NCBI GenBank assembly: GCA_022695795.1
Contig: MU404221.1
Location: 1-54,246, forward strand
From: Biscogniauxia marginata
Taxonomy: Eukaryota; Ascomycota; Sordariomycetes; Xylariales; Xylariaceae
Length of the DNA: 54,246 nt
Reading direction: 5' to 3'
In this document: one piece after another, positions 11,411-23,547 of the stretch
How positions within the stretch are numbered: position 1 is the first letter of the stretch
Layout of the letters: every line of letters starts with the position of its first letter
Notes under the pieces: model-generated
Seen by the model: the letters and a program-made list of their open reading frames with translations, nothing else
Told to the model about the DNA's origin: nothing
Database searches by the model: none
Position numbers and translations under genes: made by a program

Positions 11411-13835
11411 AAAAGTTCCTTATACCACTTAATCACCTGATGAGAACCTAAGATCTTCGAGTAGTACTATAAAGTAGCACTGCTTCCTAACAGTTCTGGT
11501 CATATAATAGGGGAGCCTAGACTTTGTACAGTGTGTCACGAACAACACGAGCCTCCTGTGAGTATCCATCAGAGTCCAACTAGCCATGTAGCCATTGTAA
11601 CGTGCCTTTGCAGAGTTGTTCCATACTAATGTATGGACGGTTTCTATCAGCGTTTGACTGAGACCTACATGTAAGGTGGTAGATATGGACACCGCTCAGG
11701 TAATATATAAATGTAAACAAGAATATATGCGAAGAACTTCCATTTCGAACCAGTCCTTTTTTTTTTCGGGGTCTCACTACGAGGGGTCCATTAAATAAGC
11801 TTCTTCAGGAAGGTGATAGATTGTTCTTCTAAGCTTCTTGAGTGTAATTAATATCTGATATCTGGATTCTAGCCGCAGTCAATATCATATCGTTATGTGT
11901 GGCTCGTGACTTCTCGCGTTTTACTCGGGTTCCTGGGTACGTTACATAGCAATATATTTCCTCTGGCGCCATCATACACACCACGCACGTATAAGACGAA
12001 GTGGGAGCTGCTTGGCTGATAGCCTCATGCAATATATGAATAATAATTAATACAAGCTTAACTAATATCATGATGTTTCGCTGCATTCCGATTACCACCC
12101 AACTTTTCGCTCTGACCTGCATACAAACGACTCCAATGACATAATAACTTGGAACTTGGCTTATGCATAACTGGTAGACTACATGGCCCCGCCTGTAGAG
12201 CAACCCGGTCACGAGGACCTTGAAAAGCAGTGTGTAGGCATTGGTAATAAATTCTATAATCAAGAGGCCAACCTTGTCGACCAATCGGACTAAGAACGGA
12301 GTTACCACATTACTTTATTAGAGCAAGATTAGCACTTCGTCCCTAGGTACATGTAGCACAGAAAGTTCAGCTACTCGCAATTCCGGCGACCGTTACCCTA
12401 TGTATAAAGTGCTTCCCCTATAGGTATGCACTCTTCCATATTCATAACTAGGCACCGTAGTACTACATGCCTACCTTTACGTCGTACTCACATCCCTGTT
12501 TGTATAGAACCCCTAAACAAGTACCGTTCGTCCTACGAGTGCGGGGTTGTGAGGGTCCTTGGCATTACCTAGTCGCTGACCTATCTATAGTTCTTCAGAT
12601 TAAGTTGTGGAGCTTTTCACGGTATATCATATGTATTCGGCTCACTCCGTTGCGGGGGGCTGAGATAAGCTTCAAGGGGATGGGAAGCTGCTGAATATAT
12701 GAATATGTGTTAACAATTTAATACTAATGTAGCCATATGACATACTTTGGGGGCTGCTAGTAGATTAATATCCCATAACTAGGTACTTACCTATTCACAT
12801 ATAAATGCCTCACTTGACTTCTCTCTCTATGTGCTTTTTTCCCCTTCAAACTATTTGTATCCGTACGTGTGTATTATACAAAATAGGCTATGACGCGTCC
12901 ATGGGTTCTTAAGTGGCTACATATAACCTGGCAGTATTATTCTGTACCAAGACTATATACCTATATACCATCCAACGCCAAGAAATAATACTAGTCTAGA
13001 ACTTGGCGATGAAAGAAAGTTTGAGTCTGACCGCCGACTCAACCAGGCTTTGAGAGATGATTGATAAGTGCTAAGAGTATCGCCTGAATAGGAAGGCCAC
13101 GAGCAAAACACCACGAGACTCATGTCCGAGACTCTTACACATGCGAAAACGACCGCTTGGCATTGCCGCGAGATGCTACCCTATGATAAAGCCGGCTCCT
13201 CATACTATTGGGATCGTGTCTGCGGGTCTGAGCCTAAGGTTGTACTGACCGGCTACTAGTCAGCCGCTATCTAGGCGATTTGATCGGAACCCCTAGTCGG
13301 ATCTAAACCCATAAGCCGGCCAAGACGCCGTAGCCGCTATCCTTCCCGTCTTCCACACGGGTGCTGGTGCTTCATTTCTGCAGTCATTCCGAGAGGAGAA
13401 CATCGTCAGACCACCAGACACAATGTATGATGGCGTTTATAGGATCCCTGCACGCTAGACACATAGACTAGCATTCGGTACAAGGCAGTTGCCCTGCTTA
13501 CGAGCAGGGATGGCAGATAAGAGCTTCCGGAGCTCTGGCAAGTACCTGTCCGAATAGATGCCCCCGAATAAACCACCTACGAACCAACACCATTGACTAG
13601 CCTGACCATGCTACCCAGTGAGACCTTGCGAAAACCAGTGATCGGCTTGTTACCTTCCCAGGAAGGTGAAATACCTCAAAAACAAGATGTGTAGTTTGGA
13701 ACTCCCGGCCCTCTCTCGAGGATAAATAGGCGTGTTGCCCTCGATACAGCGAGCAGCTATAGTGCCTGGGATAGCCAGGAAGAAGCATCATCCGTACTTC
13801 TCATCATCACCTACTTAGCCTCCATAGTTTCAAAT
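11411..13835. other. Gene-poor stretch, upstream of protease
   Basis: About 2.4 kb with short open frames only (for example 11829-12308 minus) that lack domain support. A TATA-like GATAAATAGG lies at 13721-13730, about 110 bp upstream of the protease ATG, and is a plausible core promoter element. Confidence 0.45.
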
Positions 13836-15363
<1,528 letters not shown>

Positions 15364-15780
15364 GGGTGAAGCCGGTCGACCAGTTGGTTAACTCGTGCGC
15401 TTTTGTTGGTTTGGCTCTATGCTAGTTCGGATTGGGATCTAATATGTGAGAGACTGAGGGTTCTCTAGGGGGGATTTAATGCTGGATTGAATTACGACTC
15501 TGTTAGTTTGAATTGATGAATATTAATGCCGTCTCAAACATCCATGTTTTGTGTTGATCCAGAACTTGGGTGAACTAATCGTTTTCCCGAATAAACTACC
15601 TAAATAGGTGTATCAATTCGTAAATTAACGTTACAGGTCGTGTCTTGATTGATGAGTTGCCTACCTATCTAACGACCTTACCTAGCTACTATTTTAAACT
15701 GGATATTCGGTAGGACGAGAGACCGCTTTACTGATGAAGAGTATCAGCAAGACGTCAAGGGTGTCAGTGTCTTACATGTG
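15364..15780. other. Intergenic
   Basis: Protease 3' flank; AT-rich, nothing recognised. Confidence 0.45.
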
Positions 15781-15919
15781 CTGAAATATGGGGCTATACG
15801 ACCCTTGTCACCTGTATCTATCTACGTATATATATAGGAGGGTGAAGCCCTCCTATCCAGACTCACCTTGAACCAATACATAACATCCTATCCTCACATC
15901 TTCGTCTCATCTCAACAAC
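15781..15919 (+). repeat. Dispersed hairpin repeat, copy R1
   Basis: Matches, in inverted orientation, the sequence at 44932-45029. The left part (CTATACGACCCTTGTCACCT) and the right part (TCCTCACATCTTCGTCTCAT) are shared. Between them is a hairpin with arms AGGAGGGT (15836-15843) and GCCCTCCT (15847-15854) around a GAA loop. Relative to the inverted copy it has about 37 extra bases after the hairpin. That extra segment is related to copy R3 at 44511-44571. Confidence 0.7.
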
Positions 15920-16439
15920 ATGCTCTCCCGATTCGGGATTCAAAATATGACAGCGGCTAAGGGGGCAAGTATCACAAGCGCAACGAGAACCAACCCCGTT
16001 GCGACATTGCTGACGCAAGAGAAATCCGGCCAAATCGATCTCACAAACATCAAATGGTGACCCGTCAGCCTCTTTTTCCCTTCTGTGCCTATTTGAGTTA
16101 TATGGTCCTTGAGACGTCTGCTTCGCGGGCGCTGCAACCTGCAGCTTACAGCTTAAAGCGAGCATAAATAGAAAAGCATCCGGTGACCTTCAGCTTTCTG
16201 GAGCAAGCCTCGTTTCAACACTCTGCTGGGCAACAAACTGGGAGCTCTATGTGAAGCCGTATATATGGGTAGCATACTTCTATGTTGGTAATGAAGGAGT
16301 TAAAACAAGGGCGAGTTAATGCTATCATGAGTTAGTTCTCTTGTTTTGTTGGATATCAATGTTCACTCTTTTCCCTTCTTATATCTAACCCTCCACTCCC
16401 GGGCGCTCAACAGGGTTCCATCGCCATCCAATCACAAGC

Positions 16440-17349
16440 ATTCCTCCCGGACCTCTTGCTCGTGGTATTCTATTTCTCTTCGCCGGCCTTTGCAGAATGG
16501 ACAGCCTGACAGTATGATGACTTCTCCGACGACTGGTATGGCTACCTTCAAACAATCCTCGCCGATAACTGCACCGTCGGGCTTGAGGCTGGGCGGCAGT
16601 CGGGAGCGTCAGGGAGTTGGCATTCGACAATTTTGTGCCTACTAGACAATATCCCCGAGTACGGTAACACCCTCCAAAGCGAACTGCCCCGCGCGCTGTC
16701 GAGGCAGGGGAACCGTGCTGCATTGTCGAGGTTCGGCAGCTACTATGATTCTTGTCTCGCTGGCCGAGTACTTGGTGGTGTTTTCGGCCGTAGGTAACAC
16801 CGTCATCCTAGCTTACTAGCTGCCCATCTGGTCGGTAACAAGCTCTGCGGTCTGATTTCCCGGGTTGCCTGCCATGTGGATCTTGCCGCCCCTATCCACC
16901 TCGGGAGCCACCTTGTCCTGCGCCTGCCTGTCCATCACGGGCGGTTGTCCACGTACGATGGCGCCGTCGGGCACCTCGGCATGCTAGCTCGAGAGGAGTT
17001 GATGCCCTGCCGGTTTCAGCACGATATCAGGCTGGCATGGCTGCCTAAGAGGAAGGTTGTTGACGCCATGATGTGGGTCGTCTATACCGGGGTGGTTATA
17101 CACATCTTGGTTGGCACGCTGACTCTGTCCGGGCTCCTCTTCATATCCGCGACTGACGCCGTTAGGATTGTGGAGAGGTTTGTTGGTGGCGCCATCGTAT
17201 GCAAGTGGATTTTTATGTCTGAGCTTGATGGAATACCGAAGACTACAATATTCTCCGACGAGAACGAGCAAAAAGAGTCAGCATCATCCCCCGTGCTCAT
17301 AGCAGAAGAAGGCAGCCATATGGTATTGAAGAATGTAGATGAACCGTGA
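16440..17349 (+). pseudogene. Decayed fungal integral-membrane protein gene
   Basis: Protein-like sequence is spread over several frames with stops between. At 16510-16790 one frame reads DDWYGYLQTILADNC and later TILCLLDNIPEYGN; it carries an in-frame TGA just upstream (near 16509) and ends at TAA after VLGGVFGRR. A second frame from about 16720 gives a hydrophobic run (MILVSLAEYLVVFSAVGN). The open frame 16876-17349 ends with WVVYTGVVIHILVGTLTLSG and a conserved-looking LLFISATDAVRIVERF. I recall a similar C-terminal pattern in uncharacterised multi-pass fungal membrane proteins. At least one frameshift and one stop are needed to join the parts, so this is most likely a pseudogene, though an intron-rich gene cannot be excluded. 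Confidence 0.5.
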
Positions 17350-17893
17350 ACTTCGTGATATTACGTAGGCAAATTGAATATATGGGTAAAACTCAGGTGC
17401 TACGGCATGAAATGAAGCAGCATTGGAGTTAAGTTTTATGTATGATAACCTTTCAAGATCTGGTGCCACTGCGTTAGGTGGTCCTGCTATTATAATATAA
17501 ATAACTCAGAATGGCTCATCAACGCTGTCTATCAAGTATTATTATTTAATTAATATGATGGACAGGACTACCGAATAATAAGATGGCCAGATCTGTGACA
17601 AGTCTGTGGATTATCGAGAGGGCACGAGCCTTCATTTTATGAATTTATGAAGGTAACGACAATAGTATCGCAGGTTCATCCTTCAGCATGCCTAGAGTTT
17701 ATGTATATATACCTAGGTAGGTAGCTAATTGCGCCTATACCTACTCGGACGCTAATGCACCCTCTCTCGTTCGTGGTCTAACGGGCACTATTCAAGACCA
17801 AGAGACCAGCCGTGTTAGCCCAAATTCATATATTCTGATTAGCGGAAGACCCAATCAAGTCGGCCTCTATCAGAATCATGTGGTTTTTAACAT
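17350..17893. other. Intergenic
   Basis: 3' flank of the GH64 gene and of the relic; contains an ACCTAGGTAGGTAG motif near 17711. Nothing else seen. Confidence 0.45.
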
Positions 17894-19030
17894 CTACTTC
17901 GCTCTGGGACCGCCGACTATCACCGTAAAGAGGATCGGGTCTCCGGCGTTGACCTTCCCAGACTGATCATCGCCGTCCTCAGGCTGCACGTCATCGTACG
18001 CAAAGGCGTACCCCTTCCCATCGATAGTCTGCTCGTGAATTAGACGCGCATAGTGATTTGTTGGGTCCCGCGTGTAGAAGGTCTCCGGGTACGATGGGTG
18101 TTTGTCTGTCTCTAAGAGGGCTGAACGCACGAACGCTGCCGCTAGACGCGGTATGATGACGTTTCGAGTCGGCGAGGGCCCCGTCGTGAAGGGACCGCTA
18201 TTGCATCCGAGAATATCGGCCGTGCTCGGCTTGCCGAACTTCTCGTCGCCTACCTGAAGACCTCCATCGCTAGTGAACTTGCCGCTAAGCACTCCAGGTC
18301 CCGCCTGCGTATTGATCTTAATGGTCTGGCCCTGCTCCTGTCTCGCAAGCCAATACCTCCATACCTCCTCCACGTACGGTTCATAGTACCCATCGAAACT
18401 GGCTCGGACGGCGTTACCGTGGGTGGCATTTAGAATCCGTAGGACTTGACCATTGCGCTCGACTATGAGCTTGTCCCATGGCCGGCTGTCCTTCCCAGCT
18501 TGCCTACGAAGGCCATCTGCGAGACGGCCTAGGCTGTCGGCGGCCATACCGGCGACATGTTGCTCTGGGCCACTAGCCGTCTGTAGGCTAATACCGATAG
18601 GGAGGCGAGGCGCAAAATCGACATAGCTGATGTTAGCGTAGAGCTGTGCGTCATTGAGGGTGAACTCGCAGAAGCCGAAATCGACGTTTATATTAGGGTC
18701 GGTTGGATTCAACACGCTCGGTTCCACCAGGGCTGGGCCCGGGTTAAGCAAGAACGTGAGCTTTGCGTCCCGTGCAATCCATACTCTACCCCCTGCCAAC
18801 TGGGGGATTTTAGCCATGACCGTGTTGCCAGGTAGCCCTAGGGGAATTGCGCAGTCTTCAGCCAGGGGAGAGAGAATCTTGGGCGGGTTCCGGGGAAAGT
18901 AGAGACTCCGGCCGTCTGCCTTGAGTAAGCAGCGCTGCCCACCATGCTGTATAGCCAATCCTGTGATGTAAACATAGACTTGGTCGGATTCGGTGTTATT
19001 CTGCAGGGCTATTTGCAAGGAGTTTGGCAT
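17894..19030 (-). CDS. GH64 endo-beta-1,3-glucanase
   Basis: Glycoside hydrolase family 64 (laminaripentaose-producing beta-1,3-glucanase type, with a thaumatin-like half). Single exon, 378 residues from a real ATG at 19030. Diagnostic segments: LTFLLNPGPALVEPSVLNP (about 91-109), FGFCEFTLND and ANISYVDFAPRLPIGISLQ. E122 in CEF and D138 in YVDF are spaced 16 residues apart, the spacing of the catalytic pair known in bacterial LPHase (E154/D170). There is no N-terminal signal peptide (MPNSLQIALQNNTESD), a feature I recall in other fungal GH64 proteins, so unconventional export or intracellular or lytic release is inferred. Probable role: wall remodelling or attack on fungal or plant beta-glucan. 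Confidence 0.93.
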   Translation of the reverse strand: MPNSLQIALQNNTESDQVYVYITGLAIQHGGQRCLLKADGRSLYFPRNPPKILSPLAEDCAIPLGLPGNTVMAKIPQLAGGRVWIARDAKLTFLLNPGPALVEPSVLNPTDPNINVDFGFCEFTLNDAQLYANISYVDFAPRLPIGISLQTASGPEQHVAGMAADSLGRLADGLRRQAGKDSRPWDKLIVERNGQVLRILNATHGNAVRASFDGYYEPYVEEVWRYWLARQEQGQTIKINTQAGPGVLSGKFTSDGGLQVGDEKFGKPSTADILGCNSGPFTTGPSPTRNVIIPRLAAAFVRSALLETDKHPSYPETFYTRDPTNHYARLIHEQTIDGKGYAFAYDDVQPEDGDDQSGKVNAGDPILFTVIVGGPRAK

Positions 19031-20020
19031 GGTGAGGATAAGAGTGACCGAGCTTGGCTTTACTGGAGATACACAGTGAAATGGAGGAAGTGAAGGAGAG
19101 AAATGCTATGCATGGAGATATAGTCGTAGATGGTATATTAAATGATAATATACCTTGGGTATACAGATTAGGGATATACACCGCGGGTCTAATACATGTA
19201 GCTTTTATATAGTTGACATACAGTTGACCTAGGTGTAGGTAGTTTATGTAAGAATCCAATGCGCTGACCGGGTTCACTGACCGACCCCCCTATAAGTTGG
19301 CAATGTTGAAATGTGATGACGTAGGCCTTGTCTTAGCTGTTCCAATGTGTTCAATCTTTAAATCGTACTTCAATAAAGTTTGAACTGCTGCCGCAACTTG
19401 GCCGGTACCTACAGAGGAAGACAAAAGGACTATACCTAAGATATACACGAATCAACCAATGAAAATAAACATTGAAGTAGATGTACATAGTACGACGTCG
19501 ATTTGGTACTTCAATGTGTTTAGAGAGGAAGCACTTACCCGCCTAGGTATCAATAGGTACCATGCAACTGGACTTGAGTAACCTAGGTTGCCTATTCTAG
19601 TAAGTGTGGCACAGCAAGTCCGTGGCTCAGCCGAGTGAAGAGCGACTTGGACCTTTCCAGAGGGCTCCATTTCCTTGAAAGTGGATTGCCACACGCGCCT
19701 ACGGATGTAAACCGTAGAACGTGGGCAGATCAATTCCATTCACTCCACTGTCGATGGACCACTGTCGATGGATGGACCCTGGCAAGGCTTAGATTCATCC
19801 CACCGTCCCGCCCACCGTGTCGACAGACACTACCCCTTTGATCCTCATGTCTGTTTCATGATAGCTGTCTTGTTTCCGAGCCTTTGTTGAATTCCATCTC
19901 CTCTATCTCCCCCCCAGAACGGACCGCTCTCAGCCATTTTTCCTATCCCCTTTCTGTCCATAATCTGAACCACGATTGTCGCCAAACCCACCGACGCATT
20001 GCGCCCTCCAAGCTTGGACA
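19031..20020. other. Divergent promoter region
   Basis: Between the leftward GH64 gene and the rightward Erv2-like gene. Contains a short direct repeat (CACTGTCGATGGA, near 19745 and 19759) and a pyrimidine-rich tract close to the Erv2 start. No gene recognised. Confidence 0.45.
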
Positions 20021-20767
20021 ATGGCTCGGCACCTGTCCGTCATTATCATCCTAGTGATCGCCGGCTTCGTCATCCTGTCCTTCACTACCACGTTCGCCGG
20101 CGAGACCGTCCGGATACCCCAAGTGCTGCCGGTAAATAGCGCTTCGGAAGGCACTGCGACCGATTTGAAGGCGACCGACGCAGAGTCGAAACTGTCGGTA
20201 CCCGGCTCGAAAGGGAGTGGAGGCGCTGGATCAAAGTCGGATCTCATAGGGATATCGAGTGATATTCTCTCGGGAGGGGCGATCGCGCCCAAATTAGAAA
20301 ATGCGACAGCAAAGTGCGTGTGCCCTATTTACTTAGCGATTGTCAACGCAACACGCACGGGATATTATCGCTGACCACTTACAATTGCAAAAAATAGAGC
20401 CGAACTAGGTCGCGCAACCTGGAAACTCTTCCACACGATGATGGCGCGTTTCCCCGACGATCCCTCCCCAGACGATTCGCTCGCGCTCAAGACCTACATC
20501 CAGCTGTTCGCACGCCTATACCCCTGTGGCGATTGTGCACGCCACTTTCAGAAGCTGCTCGCCCAATATCCACCGCAGACCAGCTCGCGAAACGCGGCGG
20601 CAGCTTGGGCGTGCTTTGTCCATAACCAGGTCAACGAGAGGTTGAAGAAGCCTTCGTTTAACTGTAACAACATTGGGGATTTTTACGACTGCGGGTGCGG
20701 AGAGGACGATATTAAGAATGGACCAGGCGGAGTAGATGGGGAGTTAAAGCTTGAGAAGGATACGTGA
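20021..20767 (+). CDS. ERV2: FAD-linked sulfhydryl oxidase, Erv2-like (ER)
   Basis: Erv1/ALR family flavoenzyme that oxidises thiols to disulfides using O2. The ATG at 20021 replaces a longer frame that begins only at TTG. Exon 1 20021-20313, intron 20314-20397 (CTGAC branch), exon 2 from 20398. Residues 6-24 form a signal-anchor helix (SVIIILVIAGFVILSFTTTF), pointing to the ER lumen as for yeast Erv2. The Erv domain runs from about 99 to 195: GRATWKLFHTMMARFP, the active-site CxxC as YPCGDC (C141/C144), and the structural C-x16-C pair (C170/C187) with the FAD-contacting HNQVN. The protein is 220 residues if read to the TGA at 20765-20767. That TGA lies inside a perfect GTGAGT donor; splicing 20764-20819 would give a tail ending RVAEDS at 20841. 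Confidence 0.9.
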
Positions 20768-20841
20768 GTGACTCCCCAACGTCAGTAGCGCATATAAACC
20801 AGCTCATACTGACTATCAGCAGGGTAGCAGAGGACAGTTGA

Positions 20842-21704
20842 TTTCTGCATAACATGCAGGGTTTGGAGCATGGCGATTGGTGTCTGGGCAATCATTACTT
20901 CTAACATGATGAACGGTTTTGGAAATATTATCTGTATTGTTTTTTTGTCCTCAGCAAGGCGTTGCGTATCGTGTCCCGCCATGGATAGGTCGATCAGGAA
21001 AGGGTAGTCGGTCTCAAGGGGGGATCGGCTGTTTCAACACCAGTGGTTGATTCTCAAGGTGTCTATGCGGATCAACTCGGGCCAACTCGGGCCAACTCGG
21101 GCCAACTCGGGCCAACTCGGGCCAACTCGGGCCAACTCGGGCCACTTGCTGCCATAGTTTCGAACCGCGGCGCTTTCGATCGATCTGATATAAAATGGCG
21201 AGTAGGCAGTCTGCGATCCAAGGCTGGTCGCCTTACGGAATATGGAGTGCGAGATTGCTAGGTAGGTAGGTAAAGGGTATATGCTACCCAGTAGTACTAC
21301 GGAATACAAGTTACGAGAATCTTAGGAAAAGCTCGGAACTATAGGGTCACATACATGCGATACCTACAATTGGAAATAGGGAACAAATGGATCTCTCTAC
21401 CATCGAACCTATTTTCATATCTGAGAGGTACTTCACGTGTAATCGCAGATTAAGCACGTGACATGAATAAATGTGGGTCTCCCACTAAAGCTGCCGACAA
21501 GGCTCGTCAGCCCGCGCGTCTGAGCTGCCTGAGCTTTGACGCATGTAAACCAACGGCCGGGGCTCCTACTGCTGCTTCAACCTGAGCTTTCCCCTACCCC
21601 AGAGAACCAGAACACATCCCACGACACGACCGCCCGTCCATTGGTCACTCGCAAACCTGACGATATACACTATTGCACTCACAGCATTCCACCTGCAAAT
21701 CATC
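20842..21704. other. Intergenic, upstream of proteasome gene
   Basis: Apart from the decamer tandem repeat listed separately, this holds the promoter of the proteasome subunit gene. No coding region recognised. Confidence 0.45.
21071..21140. repeat. Decamer tandem repeat (GCCAACTCGG, six perfect copies)
   Basis: Six perfect GCCAACTCGG units at 21081-21140, preceded by one variant unit (ATCAACTCGG, 21071-21080). There are no spacers, so it is not a CRISPR array. It is unusual for its perfect homogeneity and GC content in otherwise AT-leaning intergenic DNA. Confidence 0.95.
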
Positions 21705-22710
21705 ATGGAATTTACCACTACGGGCGTCTTGAACGAAGGTACGAGGCGCTGCGCCGGATGAGAGCCTCCCCCAAGCAATAGCTAGGCTGACAGGCAGATC
21801 TGTAGATGGCATCCATGTCGACATGGATAGACTGAAGAAGGGAGAGGTTAAGTAAGTACCTGCTGTGCTCAACATATTCCATGTTGCTGACCTTAAACTA
21901 GCCTTGGTACCTCGATGTAGGCGCAGCCTAATCTTCTCGAACGACAGCCGGGCGACTATAATGTGCTAATGTAACAACAGCATGGCAGTCACCTTCAAGG
22001 ATGGCGTCATTCTCGGTATGTCTAGAGGCCAGCTGCTTGTTGCTCTCTGCATCGTATACTAACACAGTAACTTTCAACCCCGCAGGCGCCGATTCTAGAA
22101 CCACTACCGGGGCGTATATCGCCAACCGAGTCACCGATAAACTTACCCGAGTGCACGATACGATTTGGTGCTGTCGATCCGGCTCAGCCGCCGATACACA
22201 GGCTGTAGCGGATATTGTGCAGTACCAGCTGGGCATGTTTGCGATGCGAAACGGCAAGCCGCCCACGACACAGACAGCAGCGGCCATCTTCCAAGAGATC
22301 TGCTACTCCAACAAAGACCGACTGAGGTGAGGGGCATACATGCAGTTTCGGAAATGGAAAAAGCGCTAATGAGTCTTGCTTTGTGCCGTAGCGCGGGGCT
22401 TATCATCGCGGGCTGGGACGAGCGACATGGCGGTCAGGTCTACTCGATCCCCCTCGGGGGTTCCCTCCACAAACAAGCGTACGCAATCGGCGGTTCTGGT
22501 TCGACCTACATCTACGGCTACTGCGATGCGCACTGGAAGGAGGGGATGGAGGAGGAGGATGCCGTCAACTTCGTCAAGGGTGCTCTGCGAGAAGCGATCA
22601 AGTGGGATGGAAGCTCCGGAGGAGTTATCCGCATGGTTGTACTCACGAAGAAGGGGGCAGATCGTCACTTATACCTACCTGACGAGGATTATAAGGTGCG
22701 GCATGCATAG
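21705..22710 (+). CDS. PRE3: 20S proteasome subunit beta-1 (Pre3)
   Basis: Caspase-like catalytic subunit of the 20S proteasome core. Six exons: 21705-21738, 21806-21851, 21902-21916, 21981-22015, 22086-22326 and 22392-22710, with GT-AG introns and a total of 690 nt, so 229 residues. The N-terminal propeptide ([17 protein letters not shown], then [10 protein letters not shown]) ends in G29, and T30 of GTSIMAV is the catalytic N-terminal threonine exposed by autoprocessing. Downstream motifs fit beta-1: [20 protein letters not shown], the [11 protein letters not shown] block, and [15 protein letters not shown]. The third exon is only 15 nt long. The housekeeping nature and intact frame argue this part of the window is a normal euchromatic island. 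Confidence 0.95.
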
Positions 22711-23525
22711 GTGCACATATTGTGAGCGAAGACGGCGGAGGAGAGAGCATTTGTCATCTGTATAATACCACATATCTGAATGAGGTTCCAGGAATTGAGG
22801 CGCTCGCGTGCCGTTGCCGTCCCACACGCTGGGTATATGGCAATCCTGAGAGTGCACCAACCTGCCTCAGCTCCGGGCACGGGGTACCCGGATTTGGGAT
22901 GCCCACCTAATCAACACGTGACAATCCGATGCTCTCACAAGGGGGGACACAGCGTGCTGCTGCTGCAGGGTTGGGGAATTTCAACTCAGATTCTTGGCTG
23001 CATGAGCGCAATCAGGCGGTGAGCCAAGCCATAGGCAAATCAACTTCTAACATGAAATTGCCTCTCGTTCCAATGAGGAGATAAGCAAGCAACACTCCCC
23101 AAAATATCAGATCACGGATTGGTAAGGTAGGTAGATCTCACATGAATCGGGAATGTGGGAGTTTGAGGGCGAGCCGTGCCGTTTTATTTTAACGTATCGA
23201 ATAAGGAGGGTTTGACGATAGTGCAATACTACTTAGTGCCTATAACCTGTAGTGAGGTGTTTTGAATTTCCCCAGATCGTTTTTACTACATATCGGGATT
23301 GCACAGGACGATCCCTGTTGGTGAGGAGCCCAGCGAAGGCCATGCGGGAGGGTGTAGGCCGGTAGGGAGGAGAACCCTCTCTCCGCTCGAAAGTATTTCC
23401 ACTTATGTTTGCGTGCCCAAACACCCTCATCGGGCTTACGTACATATATGTACATCCGAAGCTGACGATAACTGTTGTACAACCAACACACAGTTCTCTG
23501 GTAGGATTGACCTGTTCTCTCTTCC

Positions 23526-23547
23526 CTCTCTCTCTCTCTCTCTCTCT
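23526..23547. repeat. (CT)n microsatellite
   Basis: About eleven CT units in gene-free DNA. Confidence 0.9.

Noticed and set aside
21071..21140. Possible CRISPR-like array
   Set aside because: Units are contiguous with no spacers, and the genome is eukaryotic.
22376..22765. Long overlapping frames within the proteasome gene (both strands)
   Set aside because: Shadows of the PRE3 coding sequence in other frames.
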